Assembly: GCA_022785155.1 (NCBI GenBank)
Contig: JALFRH010000138.1
Span: forward strand, 1-23,696
Direction of reading: 5' to 3'
DNA length: 23,696 bases
Source: Spirochaetales bacterium
Lineage (GTDB): Bacteria > Spirochaetota > Spirochaetia > Sphaerochaetales > Sphaerochaetaceae
Below, piece after piece: positions 1 through 7,381 of the stretch. The notes under the pieces were generated by a model. That model had not been told where the DNA came from. It saw only the letters and a program-made list of their open reading frames with translations, and made no database searches. Each line of letters begins with the position of its first letter. Position 1 is the first letter of the stretch. The translations under genes and the position numbers were made by a program.

Positions 1-117
1 ACTCTAAATGATCATAAGGAATTCATTGAAATGGCTGAAGCAATAGATGAATGTATCCGGTATCTTTCAGCGTTGAGATCCATGGTGTCAGGTGAACTGA
101 TGGATTTCAGTTTATAA
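1..117 (+). CDS. C-terminal 38 codons of an unidentified protein (partial at window edge)
   Basis: Frame 1 is open from the first base and ends with tandem stops TAA TAA at 115-120. The tail is rich in charged and hydrophobic residues in a helical pattern (EFIEMAEAIDECIRYL) and ends in MDFSL. It is too short to assign. The double stop supports a real gene end rather than chance. Its relation to the sugar operon that follows is unknown: about 260 bases separate them, and I see no clear terminator between them. Confidence 0.5.
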   Translation, partial: TLNDHKEFIEMAEAIDECIRYLSALRSMVSGELMDFSL

Positions 118-120
118 TAA

Positions 121-379
121 GTGAAGCCATCAATCCAAAAAAAGAGAGGGGGTGTCGCTATTATTTGTGTGTAGTCTTTTCTTGTTTAGTTGCGACTCTA
201 TATAACTATAATTTAGGAATAGTTGACATTCACAATGATTATGATCAAGCCAAAAAGATAGGTTGGACAGTGGACAGTATAATCACTGCCTAGAAATTAT
301 GATTGGAAGATCTTATTGATAATACATCATAATGTTATAACATTATATCAAATAAAGGCAAAAACAAAAGGGCATCGAT
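121..379 (+). other. Intergenic region upstream of the sugar operon
   Basis: No coding region is supported here. It contains a TTGACA at 223-228 and a TATAAT at 278-283, but they are 49 bases apart and neither has a properly spaced partner. A short imperfect hairpin surrounds the TATAAT (CAGTG 268-272 with CACTG 284-288). The clearest element is the palindrome at 329-346, listed separately. A loose promoter can be drawn there (TTGGAA 303-308, CATAAT 328-333, spacer 19) and would overlap that palindrome. Confidence 0.4.
329..346. promoter_or_regulatory. Perfect 18-bp palindrome, candidate operator for the GntR regulator
   Basis: The sequence ATAATGTTATAACATTAT is its own reverse complement over all 18 bases, and its centre is GTTATAAC. 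It lies 33 bases upstream of the GTG start of the kinase gene. GntR/HutC-type repressors bind short palindromes with a GT...AC core, and such a regulator is encoded two genes into the operon. Binding by that protein is inference from position and symmetry. Confidence 0.6.
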
Positions 380-1246
380 GTGGAACGCTATATAATGTTT
401 GATGTAGGTGGCACAGGAATTAAGTATGGAACACTTAACAAAAAGGGTGTGTTGATATCTCCTATATCCGATTTACCTTCTCCCAGCAGGAAAGGAAAAG
501 AGGAAGTGTTTTCCTTCTTTTCCCAAATCATAGAGAAAGAAGAAAACGTAAAGGGTATAGGCATGGCTTGGCCTGGCCCCTTCGACTATGAAAAAGGCGT
601 AAGCCTAATGGATGGACTGGGAAAATATCACTCGATCTATGGCCTTGCTGTCGCTGAAAACATAAACAAAAGACTGAAAAGAGATGACATGAAATATGTC
701 TTTCTACACGATGTAGCGGCTTTTCTGACTGGATATGCCAGAGAGGGCGATATAGAGAACGAAAGAATCATAGCCCTTCTTATAGGAACAGGAGCCGGCT
801 CTTCGTTCTATGCAGAGGGTAAATGTGTAGGAAAAGAGTATAAAGGTGTACCTGAAAACGGCTGGATCTACAACATTCCCTTCAGGGGAGAAACAATAGA
901 AGATTGGGTGTCTTCAAAAGGAATAAAAAGGTTATCAGAATAGTATTTCAACACCAGTATTGATGGAAAGACTCTCTTTGATATGGCGGAGAGCGGAGAT
1001 GAAATAGCCATTGCTCTATGGCTGGAATTTGGAGATGTTATAAAAGAGGCGATGATTCCCTTCATCTTACAATTCAAGCCGGATAGAGTTGTATTCGGTG
1101 GAAAGATATCCCAGGCTTGGAAGTATTTCTCTCCAAGAATGAAAGAAGAACTTGAGAAGAGTGGAACAAAACTCTCGGTTACAGAAGAAACCAGCAGATA
1201 TGTATTAAGCGGGTTATTTAAGAGATTCGGAGAAATATATGGGTAA
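380..1246 (+). pseudogene. ROK-family sugar kinase interrupted by an in-frame TAG
   Basis: ROK kinases phosphorylate hexoses or amino sugars with ATP in the cytoplasm. The N-terminus carries the phosphate-binding motif DVGGTGIKYG; later come GIGMAWPGPFDY, a probable catalytic-Asp segment (HDVAAF, where ROK proteins usually have an N-D-x-N-A pattern) and the ATP-site loop IGTGAGSS. The zinc motif of many ROK proteins is absent. The GTG start at 380 is preceded by AAAAGGG at 366-372. Codon 188 is TAG (941-943); the same frame continues for 100 more codons with a normal ROK C-terminal part (FDMAESGDEIA, VVFGGKIS) to TAA at 1244-1246. One C-to-T change from CAG (Gln) would explain it. The next gene overlaps the end by 8 bases, so this was a translationally coupled operon. 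Amber readthrough or a sequencing error are alternatives. The substrate cannot be read from the sequence; hexose is likely given the isomerase downstream. Confidence 0.85.
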
Positions 1247-1967
1247 AACATTGAAGAAAGGACAGGGTAATCTTCCTTTGTATCACCAACTGGAAGTGAT
1301 TCTTAAAGAGAGGATAAACAATGGTGAGTTCAAAAACGGAGATATCTTTCCTTGTGAAAGGGAACTTATAGATGAATATGGTGTCAGTCGTATTACAGTA
1401 AGGCAGGCACTCTCTAATCTTCGTTCCTCCGGGCTGGTTGAAGCCCATCCTGGAATTGGAACTGTAGTGGTAAAAGACAAGATTGATGAAAAACTGTCTT
1501 CAGTAAAATCCTTCTCTGAAGAAATGAAGGAACATGGAATGATCATGACTACAAAAGAGAGCAAGTGCTCATTGTCGGTTCCTCCTTCAGAGATATCAGA
1601 TGAACTGGGTATAGAGAGGGGAGAGAAGTGTTTTGTGCTGGAAAGAGTAAGATGCGCCGACTCTCTTCCTGTGGTCTATTCCATAACGTATATATCGAAA
1701 GAATGGGATCTCGAGTGCAAGGAAGGGCTATATGACATGTCCCTCTACGAGTATCTGGGAAGAGAAAAGAACATTGTGATAACTGGTGCAAAAGACACCT
1801 TTGAGGCTGTTGCCGGAGATAAGGAAATATCTAGGCTCCTGGGAGTGAAGGCGTCTTCTCCTTTATTGAAAAGAACACGAATCAGTTACGTAAAAGACAG
1901 GGAAATCTTTGAATATACACTCTGCTGGTATAGGGCGGACAAATATAAATACACAGTTGAATTATAA
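1239..1967 (+). CDS. GntR-family (HutC/UTRA subfamily) transcriptional regulator
   Basis: A 242-residue protein of the usual length for the subfamily. Residues about 12-78 form the winged helix-turn-helix: PLYHQLEVILKERI, the recognition part YGVSRITVRQALSNL, and the wing GIGTVV. From about residue 90 the effector-binding UTRA domain follows, with SFSEEMKEHG, ERVRCADSLPVVY and the C-terminal FEYTLCWYRADKYKY. UTRA domains typically bind phosphorylated sugars or related metabolites. The ATG at 1239 lies inside the end of the kinase frame, with CGGAGA at 1228-1233 as ribosome binding site. The context suggests it represses its own operon through the palindrome at 329-346 and is released by a sugar phosphate. 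The effector is unknown. Confidence 0.93.
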   Translation: MGKTLKKGQGNLPLYHQLEVILKERINNGEFKNGDIFPCERELIDEYGVSRITVRQALSNLRSSGLVEAHPGIGTVVVKDKIDEKLSSVKSFSEEMKEHGMIMTTKESKCSLSVPPSEISDELGIERGEKCFVLERVRCADSLPVVYSITYISKEWDLECKEGLYDMSLYEYLGREKNIVITGAKDTFEAVAGDKEISRLLGVKASSPLLKRTRISYVKDREIFEYTLCWYRADKYKYTVEL

Positions 1968-1981
1968 AAAAAGAGAGAATT

Positions 1982-3721
1982 ATGAAAACTTACAGATCCT
2001 ATGGTAACTATGTGACAAAGCCTGTGACTTTAGTGAAAAGCAAACTTGAAGCCTATGTGGGCTGGGATGGTATTTCTCAGGTGATTGATGAAAACATCGG
2101 GAAAGGAAAAAGAGTCTTTGTCATGGATCTATATCCTGGTGTGGAAGAGAGCCAGGTGAAGGAAAAAATAGAAAGGATGTATGAAAACGCAGAAGTGATT
2201 GGAGTCTCCGAAGCGTTGTATTCTTATGAAAAACTAGATGATATTTTCCGCGACTATATAACCAAAGACAGAGTCTTCGGATATATGACAGGTAAGAGTA
2301 TCAACCACTGTTTTGATGAAGAGAAGCTCTTTGGTTTGAAAGAAAGGGTGGAGAAGAGTGGAAAAACCGTATTTGTAATCGGAACAGGAGCATCTCTTGT
2401 CACCAAGTGGGACGTCATCTTCTATTTCGATATCAACAGATGGGAGATACAGCTGAGATATAGAAAAGGCCTTTCAAACTGGCTATGTGATAATCCGGAC
2501 GCACCTATTCTCACAAAATATAAGAGAGGCTTCTTCATTGAATGGAGAATTGCGGACAAGCACAAGGATGCACTATGGAATGAAATAGATTATATGGTTG
2601 ACTCCAACTTGGAGGAAAAACCTAAGGCAATAAAAATGGAAGATTTCAGATCCGCTTTCAAAGAAGCCTCCAATAAGCCATTCAGAATGGAACCATATTT
2701 TGATCCGGGTGTATGGGGAGGACAGTGGATGAGAAGTGTCTGCTCCCTTCCGGATGGACCGGATAACTATGCCTGGTCTTTTGACGGAGTCCCGGAAGAA
2801 AACAGCATAAACTTTCCTCTGTCCAATGGCGAAACCATTTCATTTCCAATGATGGATATGATCCTTCTTGAATCCGATGCTCTGCTGGGAAAGAAGAACG
2901 TAGCAAGATTCGGCAGGGAATTCCCCATAAGATTCGACTTCCTGGATACTATGGATGGACAGAATCTATCTTTGCAGGTCCATCCCCGTACAGAGTACAT
3001 CCAGAAGACCTTCGGTATGCATTATACACAGGACGAAAGCTACTACATTCTTGATGCAGAGGATGATGCGTGTGTCTATATAGGCCTGAAGGAAGGTGTT
3101 GATAAAGAAGCCATGGAAAGGGATCTCAGATCTGCGGAGAAGGGGGAGATTATCTTCGATGCAGAGAAATATGTAAACAAAGTGCCTGTAAAGAAACACG
3201 ACCACATTCTGATACCTGCAGGAACGGTACACTGCTCTGGAAAGAATGCCATGGTCCTTGAGATAAGTGCCACTCCTTATATCTTTACCTTTAAACTGTG
3301 GGACTGGGGAAGGGTAGGCCTGGACGGGCTTCCTAGGCCTATCCACATCGACCATGGAATGAAGAATATCGAGTGGAAGAGAACTACATCCTGGGTAATG
3401 GAAAACATAGTAAACAACATTAAGACCCTGGAAGAAAAAGATGATTACAAAAAAGAGGTGACAGGACTTCATGAACTTGAGTTCATTGAAACCGAGAGAT
3501 ACACCACATCCACATTCTTTGACGTTGAGATGACGGATAGCGTCCAGCAGTTGAATCTGGTGGAAGGAAAAAGCGCCTTGATAGAAAGCTTGGATGGCTC
3601 CTTCCCGCCTTTTGAAGTGCACTATGCAGAGTCCTTCATCATACCTTCTTCTGTAAAGAGATACAGGGGCAGAAGCAATGGCGGAGAAATAAAGGTTGTA
3701 GCAGCCTTTGTAAGAAATTGA
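1982..3721 (+). CDS. Class I mannose-6-phosphate-isomerase-like protein with N-terminal kinase-like domain
   Basis: The C-terminal part (from about residue 232, PYFDPGVWGGQW) is a cupin-type phosphomannose isomerase, which interconverts mannose 6-phosphate and fructose 6-phosphate using zinc. The expected metal ligands are present: Gln332 and His334 (LQVHP), Glu352 (QDESYY) and His417 (AGTVHC). Residues 1 to about 225 are an extra domain absent from the short ManA enzymes. It has alternating strands such as KTVFVIGTGASLV and WDVIFYFD that recall P-loop uridine-kinase folds, but I see no GxxxxGKS/T, so nucleotide binding is doubtful. Similar long two-domain isomerases occur in anaerobic bacteria, to my knowledge. 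It is the last gene of the kinase-regulator operon, 14 bases after the regulator stop, with a weak AGAGAG ribosome site. A terminator follows directly. Confidence 0.85.
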   Translation: MKTYRSYGNYVTKPVTLVKSKLEAYVGWDGISQVIDENIGKGKRVFVMDLYPGVEESQVKEKIERMYENAEVIGVSEALYSYEKLDDIFRDYITKDRVFGYMTGKSINHCFDEEKLFGLKERVEKSGKTVFVIGTGASLVTKWDVIFYFDINRWEIQLRYRKGLSNWLCDNPDAPILTKYKRGFFIEWRIADKHKDALWNEIDYMVDSNLEEKPKAIKMEDFRSAFKEASNKPFRMEPYFDPGVWGGQWMRSVCSLPDGPDNYAWSFDGVPEENSINFPLSNGETISFPMMDMILLESDALLGKKNVARFGREFPIRFDFLDTMDGQNLSLQVHPRTEYIQKTFGMHYTQDESYYILDAEDDACVYIGLKEGVDKEAMERDLRSAEKGEIIFDAEKYVNKVPVKKHDHILIPAGTVHCSGKNAMVLEISATPYIFTFKLWDWGRVGLDGLPRPIHIDHGMKNIEWKRTTSWVMENIVNNIKTLEEKDDYKKEVTGLHELEFIETERYTTSTFFDVEMTDSVQQLNLVEGKSALIESLDGSFPPFEVHYAESFIIPSSVKRYRGRSNGGEIKVVAAFVRN

Positions 3722-3725
3722 CGTG

Positions 3726-3756
3726 ATGGTCAGGGAAACTTGACCGTTTTTATTTC
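3726..3756 (+). terminator. Rho-independent terminator of the sugar operon
   Basis: GGTCA (3728-3732) pairs with TGACC (3741-3745), extendable with wobble pairs, and is followed by a T-rich run from 3747. It starts a few bases after the isomerase stop. The T run also contains the stop codon of the convergent CorA-like gene. Confidence 0.65.
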
Positions 3757-4604
3757 TTACCGCCCTTTCCCTTCCTTTTCTTGGAAAAGAAGCCTCGTTT
3801 GATAAAGAAAGACAATTCTAGTGCCACGACAACAATGGCAACGGCTATAAAGGCAATGTATCCCCACTCCCAATCCAATTCCTTCATTCCCTTCCAGTTC
3901 ATGCCATACCAGCCTGTAAGAAGGGAAAGTGGAAGGAATATGGTGGTGATCACCGTCAAAAACTCCATAGTCTTGTTTTCTCTGTCCAACTGTAGGCTTT
4001 CACCTTCGCTTCTTATTTCGCTTATGTTACTGGATATCCTTTCTGCATATACCTGAAGCCTTGACAGCTTCTGCTCCAAGACTCTCTTCTCCGGGCCTTT
4101 TGTCTCTTCGATTTCGTCCAGTATCGACAACATATCGAGATAGAAGGCCTCGAACTTGGAAACAATCCTCTTTCTCTTTGTCAAAAGAGGGAAGAAGTTG
4201 GAGTCTATGCCTTCCAGAATCTTTTCCTCCATGGCTTCGGCTTCCTTCTCCATTAAAGAGAGGAACTCCGGGTCATTCTTTATAAGGGAATAGAGGAGAA
4301 AGGAGAAGATCTCATAGATGGAAGAGAAGGATTTTCCTTCAATGCTGCTCTCCTCCTTGGAAAAGTCTCCTAAAGCCTTGATAATTATGATTTCATCCTT
4401 ATTCTCATATATTCCTATGACAAAGAGAGGGATGGAGTTAATGTCCTTTCTTTCCGCCCTCAGACGCAAAAAAACGGAGCCGTCGTCAAAAAACTCTATC
4501 TTTGAGCAGTAGGGAGACTTCAGACTATTATACAACTCCATGCCTATGGAGGCATAGGAAGCCCTGTCAAAATCTTCAAGATCAACAATTCTCAAGGTTT
4601 TCAT
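3750..4604 (-). CDS. CorA-family divalent metal (Mg2+/Co2+) transporter
   Basis: CorA proteins are pentameric inner-membrane channels for magnesium. The signature GMN motif is present (WYGMNWKGM) at the end of the first membrane segment (TVITTIFLPLSLLTG); a second segment follows (YIAFIAVAIVVVALELSFF) and then a short basic tail rich in Lys and Gly. The first ~200 residues are the acidic, helical cytoplasmic funnel domain with long coiled stretches (KRKRIVSKFEAFYLDM). I chose the ATG at 4604 (MKTLRIVDL), giving 284 residues; a TTG 14 codons upstream would place the start inside a likely promoter. The gene is convergent with the sugar operon and divergent from the fused reductase gene. It is shorter than E. 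coli CorA, as is common for this group. Confidence 0.88.
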   Translation of the reverse strand: MKTLRIVDLEDFDRASYASIGMELYNSLKSPYCSKIEFFDDGSVFLRLRAERKDINSIPLFVIGIYENKDEIIIIKALGDFSKEESSIEGKSFSSIYEIFSFLLYSLIKNDPEFLSLMEKEAEAMEEKILEGIDSNFFPLLTKRKRIVSKFEAFYLDMLSILDEIEETKGPEKRVLEQKLSRLQVYAERISSNISEIRSEGESLQLDRENKTMEFLTVITTIFLPLSLLTGWYGMNWKGMKELDWEWGYIAFIAVAIVVVALELSFFIKRGFFSKKRKGKGGKK

Positions 4605-4617
4605 TCTGCAAAGAATA

Positions 4618-4646
4618 TAATACGGAAGACAATACAACGGAAACAA
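4618..4646 (-). promoter_or_regulatory. Candidate promoter of the CorA-like gene
   Basis: On the minus strand TTGTTT (4646-4641) and TATTAT are separated by 18 bases, with the ATG about 12 bases beyond the -10 hexamer. No strong Shine-Dalgarno follows, so the transcript would have a very short leader. Confidence 0.4.
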
Positions 4647-4726
4647 AAACTTGTTTTTGGTAATTATTCCAATTCAAACACTCATTACTTCTGTTCAAAG
4701 CTCCATTTGGGCATTATCCTTTTCTT

Positions 4727-4732
4727 GGAGGG
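4727..4732 (+). promoter_or_regulatory. Strong ribosome binding site GGAGGG fixing the start of the fused reductase
   Basis: GGAGGG lies six bases before the ATG at 4739, which fixes the start just upstream of the FAD-binding GGVAAG motif. Confidence 0.7.
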
Positions 4733-4738
4733 CTTACC

Positions 4739-7294
4739 ATGAAATATATTGTACTAGGTGGAGTAGCCGCAGGAACTAAGACAGCAGCAAAGCTGAAGAG
4801 AGAAGATATAAACAACGAAGTGACCATATACACAAAGGAAAAGGAAATATCCTACGCAGGTTGTGGTCTTCCATATTATATAGGTGGCGCCATTGAAGAG
4901 AGGGAGAGCCTTGTGGTGAATACACCTGAAAAGTATTCATCCCTTACAGGTGTGGAAGTGAAGACAGAGATGGAGGCTGTATCCGTCGATAAAGACAAGA
5001 AAGTAGTCTCTTTCAAAAACGGTGACTCGGTTTCTTACGACAGACTTATCATTGCGACAGGCGCTTCTCCTATAAAGCCTGAGGTGGATGGAATAAAGCT
5101 GGATGGTGTATTTACTCTTAGAAGTGTAGATGATGCTGTTGCCATAAGAGCCTATGGCGAAAAGGCAAGTGTAAAGCGGGCTGTTGTTGTGGGTGCCAGC
5201 TTTATTGGCTTGGAAGTTGCTGAAAACCTGAAGGCCAAGGGCTTGGATGTAACGGTTGTGGATATGGCATCCCAGATTCTCCCTGGGCTTCTGGATCCTG
5301 ATATGGCCCTCTATGGAAAAAAAGAGATCCAGAAGAGTGGGGTGAAGATTATCCTCGGGGCAAAACTAAGCTCGATTTATGGAGAGGGAAAGGTTGAAGG
5401 CGTAAAGACAGAGATTGGAAATATCCCTGGGGATATTGTTGTTCTTGCCCTTGGAGTAAAGCCCAATACAGAGTTTGTATCATCCATAGGTCTGGAGATG
5501 GAGAAGGGGGCGATTGTTGTAGACTCCAAGATGGAGACAAACATCCCTTCCATCTATGCCGTAGGAGACTGCGCCCTCGTAAAGAACATGCTTACAGGAA
5601 AGAAGTGCTACTCAGCCATGGGAAGTACTGCAAATATTACGGGAAGAATACTGGCCAAGGCCCTAAGCGGCGAAGATGAAGAGTATAAAGGATGTTTGTC
5701 TACAGCGGTAATCAAAGCTTCCTCCTCACTTAACATCGGACGCACTGGTCTTACAATGGAAAAGGCACAGCAGGAGGGTTTCGATCCGGAGTGCGTATCT
5801 GTTGTGGTTGACGATAAGCCAGGCTATTATCCAGGCTCAGGAAACTTTGTAATCAAGCTTGTTGCAGACAAAAAGAGCCTTAGACTACTTGGTGTCCAAG
5901 TGGCAGGAAAGGGAAATGTAGACAAAATCGTAGACTCTACTGTGGTGGCAATAGTAATGGGTGCAAAGCTGAATGACTTGGATAGTGCGGATTTCTCCTA
6001 TGCTCCTCCATTCTCCACAGCCCTCAATCCTCTTCAGGTGGCTTCCTATGTATTGGAAAACAAGATACGTGGTGTACTTGATAGCTTCTCTCCATATGAA
6101 TATATGATGGGCGAGGCAAAGGGATATAGTGTCATCGATGTAAACAATACTCCCACCATTCCAGGGGCAAAGTTCGTCGCCTTCGATAAAATCGAAGAAA
6201 CCTTCAGGAATACTGCAAAAGATGAGAAGCTGCTTCTTGTCTGTGCAAGAGGAAGAAAGTCCTATCTTGTCCAGAATAAACTTAAGGCAATGGGTTTCAC
6301 AAATACCAAGAGCCTTGAAGGAGGTGTCAACCTCAACGATGTAAAGGTCAGATTTGAGGGTGCCATCCCTATGGATGAAGTGAAGAGGGTGAAAGGACTG
6401 GGCTGCCTCCAGGATAAAAGATACCCTGATGTGTTCAATGTAAGAATCATAACACGTAATGGAAAGATATCTTCCGAAGAGCAGAAGGTCATTGCCGAGG
6501 CTGCAGAGAAGTATGGCTCAGGTGAAGTCACCATGACCACCCGTCTTACACTGGAGATCCAGGGAGTGAAATATGAGAATATAGACTCCCTTATAGCCTT
6601 TGTGAACCAACATGGACTATCGACAGGAGGAACAGGAAGCAAGGTCAGACCTGTAGTATCCTGTAAGGGAACTACATGTCAGTATGGTCTTTGTGATACC
6701 TTCGGGCTTTCGGAGAAGCTCCATGAGCTCTTCTATGTGGGCTACCATGACGTAGTTCTCCCCCACAAGTTCAAGATTGCTGTGGGTGGCTGCCCAAACA
6801 ACTGTGTCAAGCCAAACCTCAACGACCTTGGAATCGTTGGACAGAATGTCCCTGTCTTCGATTATTCCAAGTGTAAGGGCTGCAGAATCTGCCAGGTGGA
6901 GAAGAGCTGCCCGATTAAGGTCGCAAAGATGGTGGATGGAAAACTCCGTGTGGATCCAAATGAATGCAACAACTGTTCCAGATGTAGAGGAAAGTGTCCG
7001 TTTGGAGTTACACAGGAATATATTCCAGGCTTCAAGGTATATATCGGCGGACGTTGGGGAAAGAAAATAGCCCATGGTCTCCCGCTTTCCAGAATCCTGA
7101 CCAGTGAAGAAGAAGTCATTTCTGTAGTGGAGAAGGCAATTCTTCTTTTCAGGGATGAAGGAATCACCGGCGAAAGATTTGCCGATACTGTAGAAAGACT
7201 TGGTTTTGACTATGTAAATGACAAGCTTCTCAATTCCACATTTGACAAAAAAGCTGTTCTTGAGAAGAATGTAAAGGGCGGGGCCACCTGCTGA
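4739..7294 (+). CDS. Fusion: CoA-disulfide-reductase-like flavoprotein + rhodanese + siroheme reductase + 2x[4Fe-4S] ferredoxin
   Basis: An 851-residue cytoplasmic protein with four parts. Residues 1 to ~450: FAD/NAD(P)H pyridine-nucleotide-disulfide oxidoreductase, with GGVAAG at 7-12, the single active Cys42 in YAGCGLPYYIGG as in CoA disulfide/NADH-dependent persulfide reductases, an NAD site (VVVGASFIGLEVAENL) and the FAD motif IYAVGDCA. Residues ~460-540: rhodanese with Cys502 (LLVCARGRKS). Residues ~555-700: sulfite/nitrite-reductase half domain with siroheme/cluster cysteines C642-x4-C647 (CKGTTC) and C685-x3-C689 (GGCPNNC). Then two ferredoxin motifs (CKGCRICQVEKSCP; CNNCSRCRGKCPFG) and a helical tail. 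Together this resembles a one-chain NAD(P)H-to-siroheme electron route with a sulfane-sulfur domain, so sulfite, polysulfide or persulfide reduction is plausible. The parts usually occur as separate proteins; the substrate is inferred, not shown. The family assignment of each part is secure. Confidence 0.9.
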   Translation: MKYIVLGGVAAGTKTAAKLKREDINNEVTIYTKEKEISYAGCGLPYYIGGAIEERESLVVNTPEKYSSLTGVEVKTEMEAVSVDKDKKVVSFKNGDSVSYDRLIIATGASPIKPEVDGIKLDGVFTLRSVDDAVAIRAYGEKASVKRAVVVGASFIGLEVAENLKAKGLDVTVVDMASQILPGLLDPDMALYGKKEIQKSGVKIILGAKLSSIYGEGKVEGVKTEIGNIPGDIVVLALGVKPNTEFVSSIGLEMEKGAIVVDSKMETNIPSIYAVGDCALVKNMLTGKKCYSAMGSTANITGRILAKALSGEDEEYKGCLSTAVIKASSSLNIGRTGLTMEKAQQEGFDPECVSVVVDDKPGYYPGSGNFVIKLVADKKSLRLLGVQVAGKGNVDKIVDSTVVAIVMGAKLNDLDSADFSYAPPFSTALNPLQVASYVLENKIRGVLDSFSPYEYMMGEAKGYSVIDVNNTPTIPGAKFVAFDKIEETFRNTAKDEKLLLVCARGRKSYLVQNKLKAMGFTNTKSLEGGVNLNDVKVRFEGAIPMDEVKRVKGLGCLQDKRYPDVFNVRIITRNGKISSEEQKVIAEAAEKYGSGEVTMTTRLTLEIQGVKYENIDSLIAFVNQHGLSTGGTGSKVRPVVSCKGTTCQYGLCDTFGLSEKLHELFYVGYHDVVLPHKFKIAVGGCPNNCVKPNLNDLGIVGQNVPVFDYSKCKGCRICQVEKSCPIKVAKMVDGKLRVDPNECNNCSRCRGKCPFGVTQEYIPGFKVYIGGRWGKKIAHGLPLSRILTSEEEVISVVEKAILLFRDEGITGERFADTVERLGFDYVNDKLLNSTFDKKAVLEKNVKGGATC

Positions 7295-7297
7295 AAC

Positions 7298-7380
7298 AAC
7301 ACCTGAGAGAAATCTGCCATACCTGAAGTGGGAAAGGGCATTAAAACGACTAATCGGGCTTAGGCGGATTTTGAGGTGTT
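7298..7380 (+). promoter_or_regulatory. Structured leader that can pair the Shine-Dalgarno of the FecB-like gene (candidate riboswitch)
   Basis: Two nested helices are visible. AACACCT (7298-7304) is exactly complementary to AGGTGTT (7374-7380), which contains most of the ribosome site GAGGTG (7373-7378) of the ATG at 7382. Inside it, AAATCTGCC (7310-7318) pairs with GGCGGATTT (7363-7371), nine pairs with one G-U. A small ATTA/TAAT hairpin (7340-7343 with 7351-7354) lies further in. The closed form would block translation. I do not recognise a known riboswitch class; CTGAGA (7303-7308) and ACCTGA (7321-7326) echo thiamine-pyrophosphate elements, but the rest of that consensus is missing. Confidence 0.5.
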
Positions 7381-7381
7381 T

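Noticed and set aside
278..283. Perfect TATAAT as the operon promoter
   Set aside because: No acceptable -35 hexamer at 16-18 bases upstream; the TTGACA is 49 bases away.
2966..3622. 218-codon minus-strand frame inside the isomerase gene
   Set aside because: It lies wholly antisense to a gene with strong family motifs and has no recognisable domain; a shadow frame.
4604..4646. Longer CorA-like protein starting at TTG 4646
   Set aside because: The extra 14 codons coincide with promoter hexamers and lack a ribosome site.
7303..7350. Thiamine-pyrophosphate riboswitch, suggested by CTGAGA and ACCTGA
   Set aside because: The downstream parts of the consensus (paired GG-TAAT-CC and CGNAGGGAA) are missing and the helix order is wrong.
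7321..7380. Compact cobalamin riboswitch, suggested by AGTGGGAAAG
   Set aside because: The matching GCCAC box needed downstream is absent.
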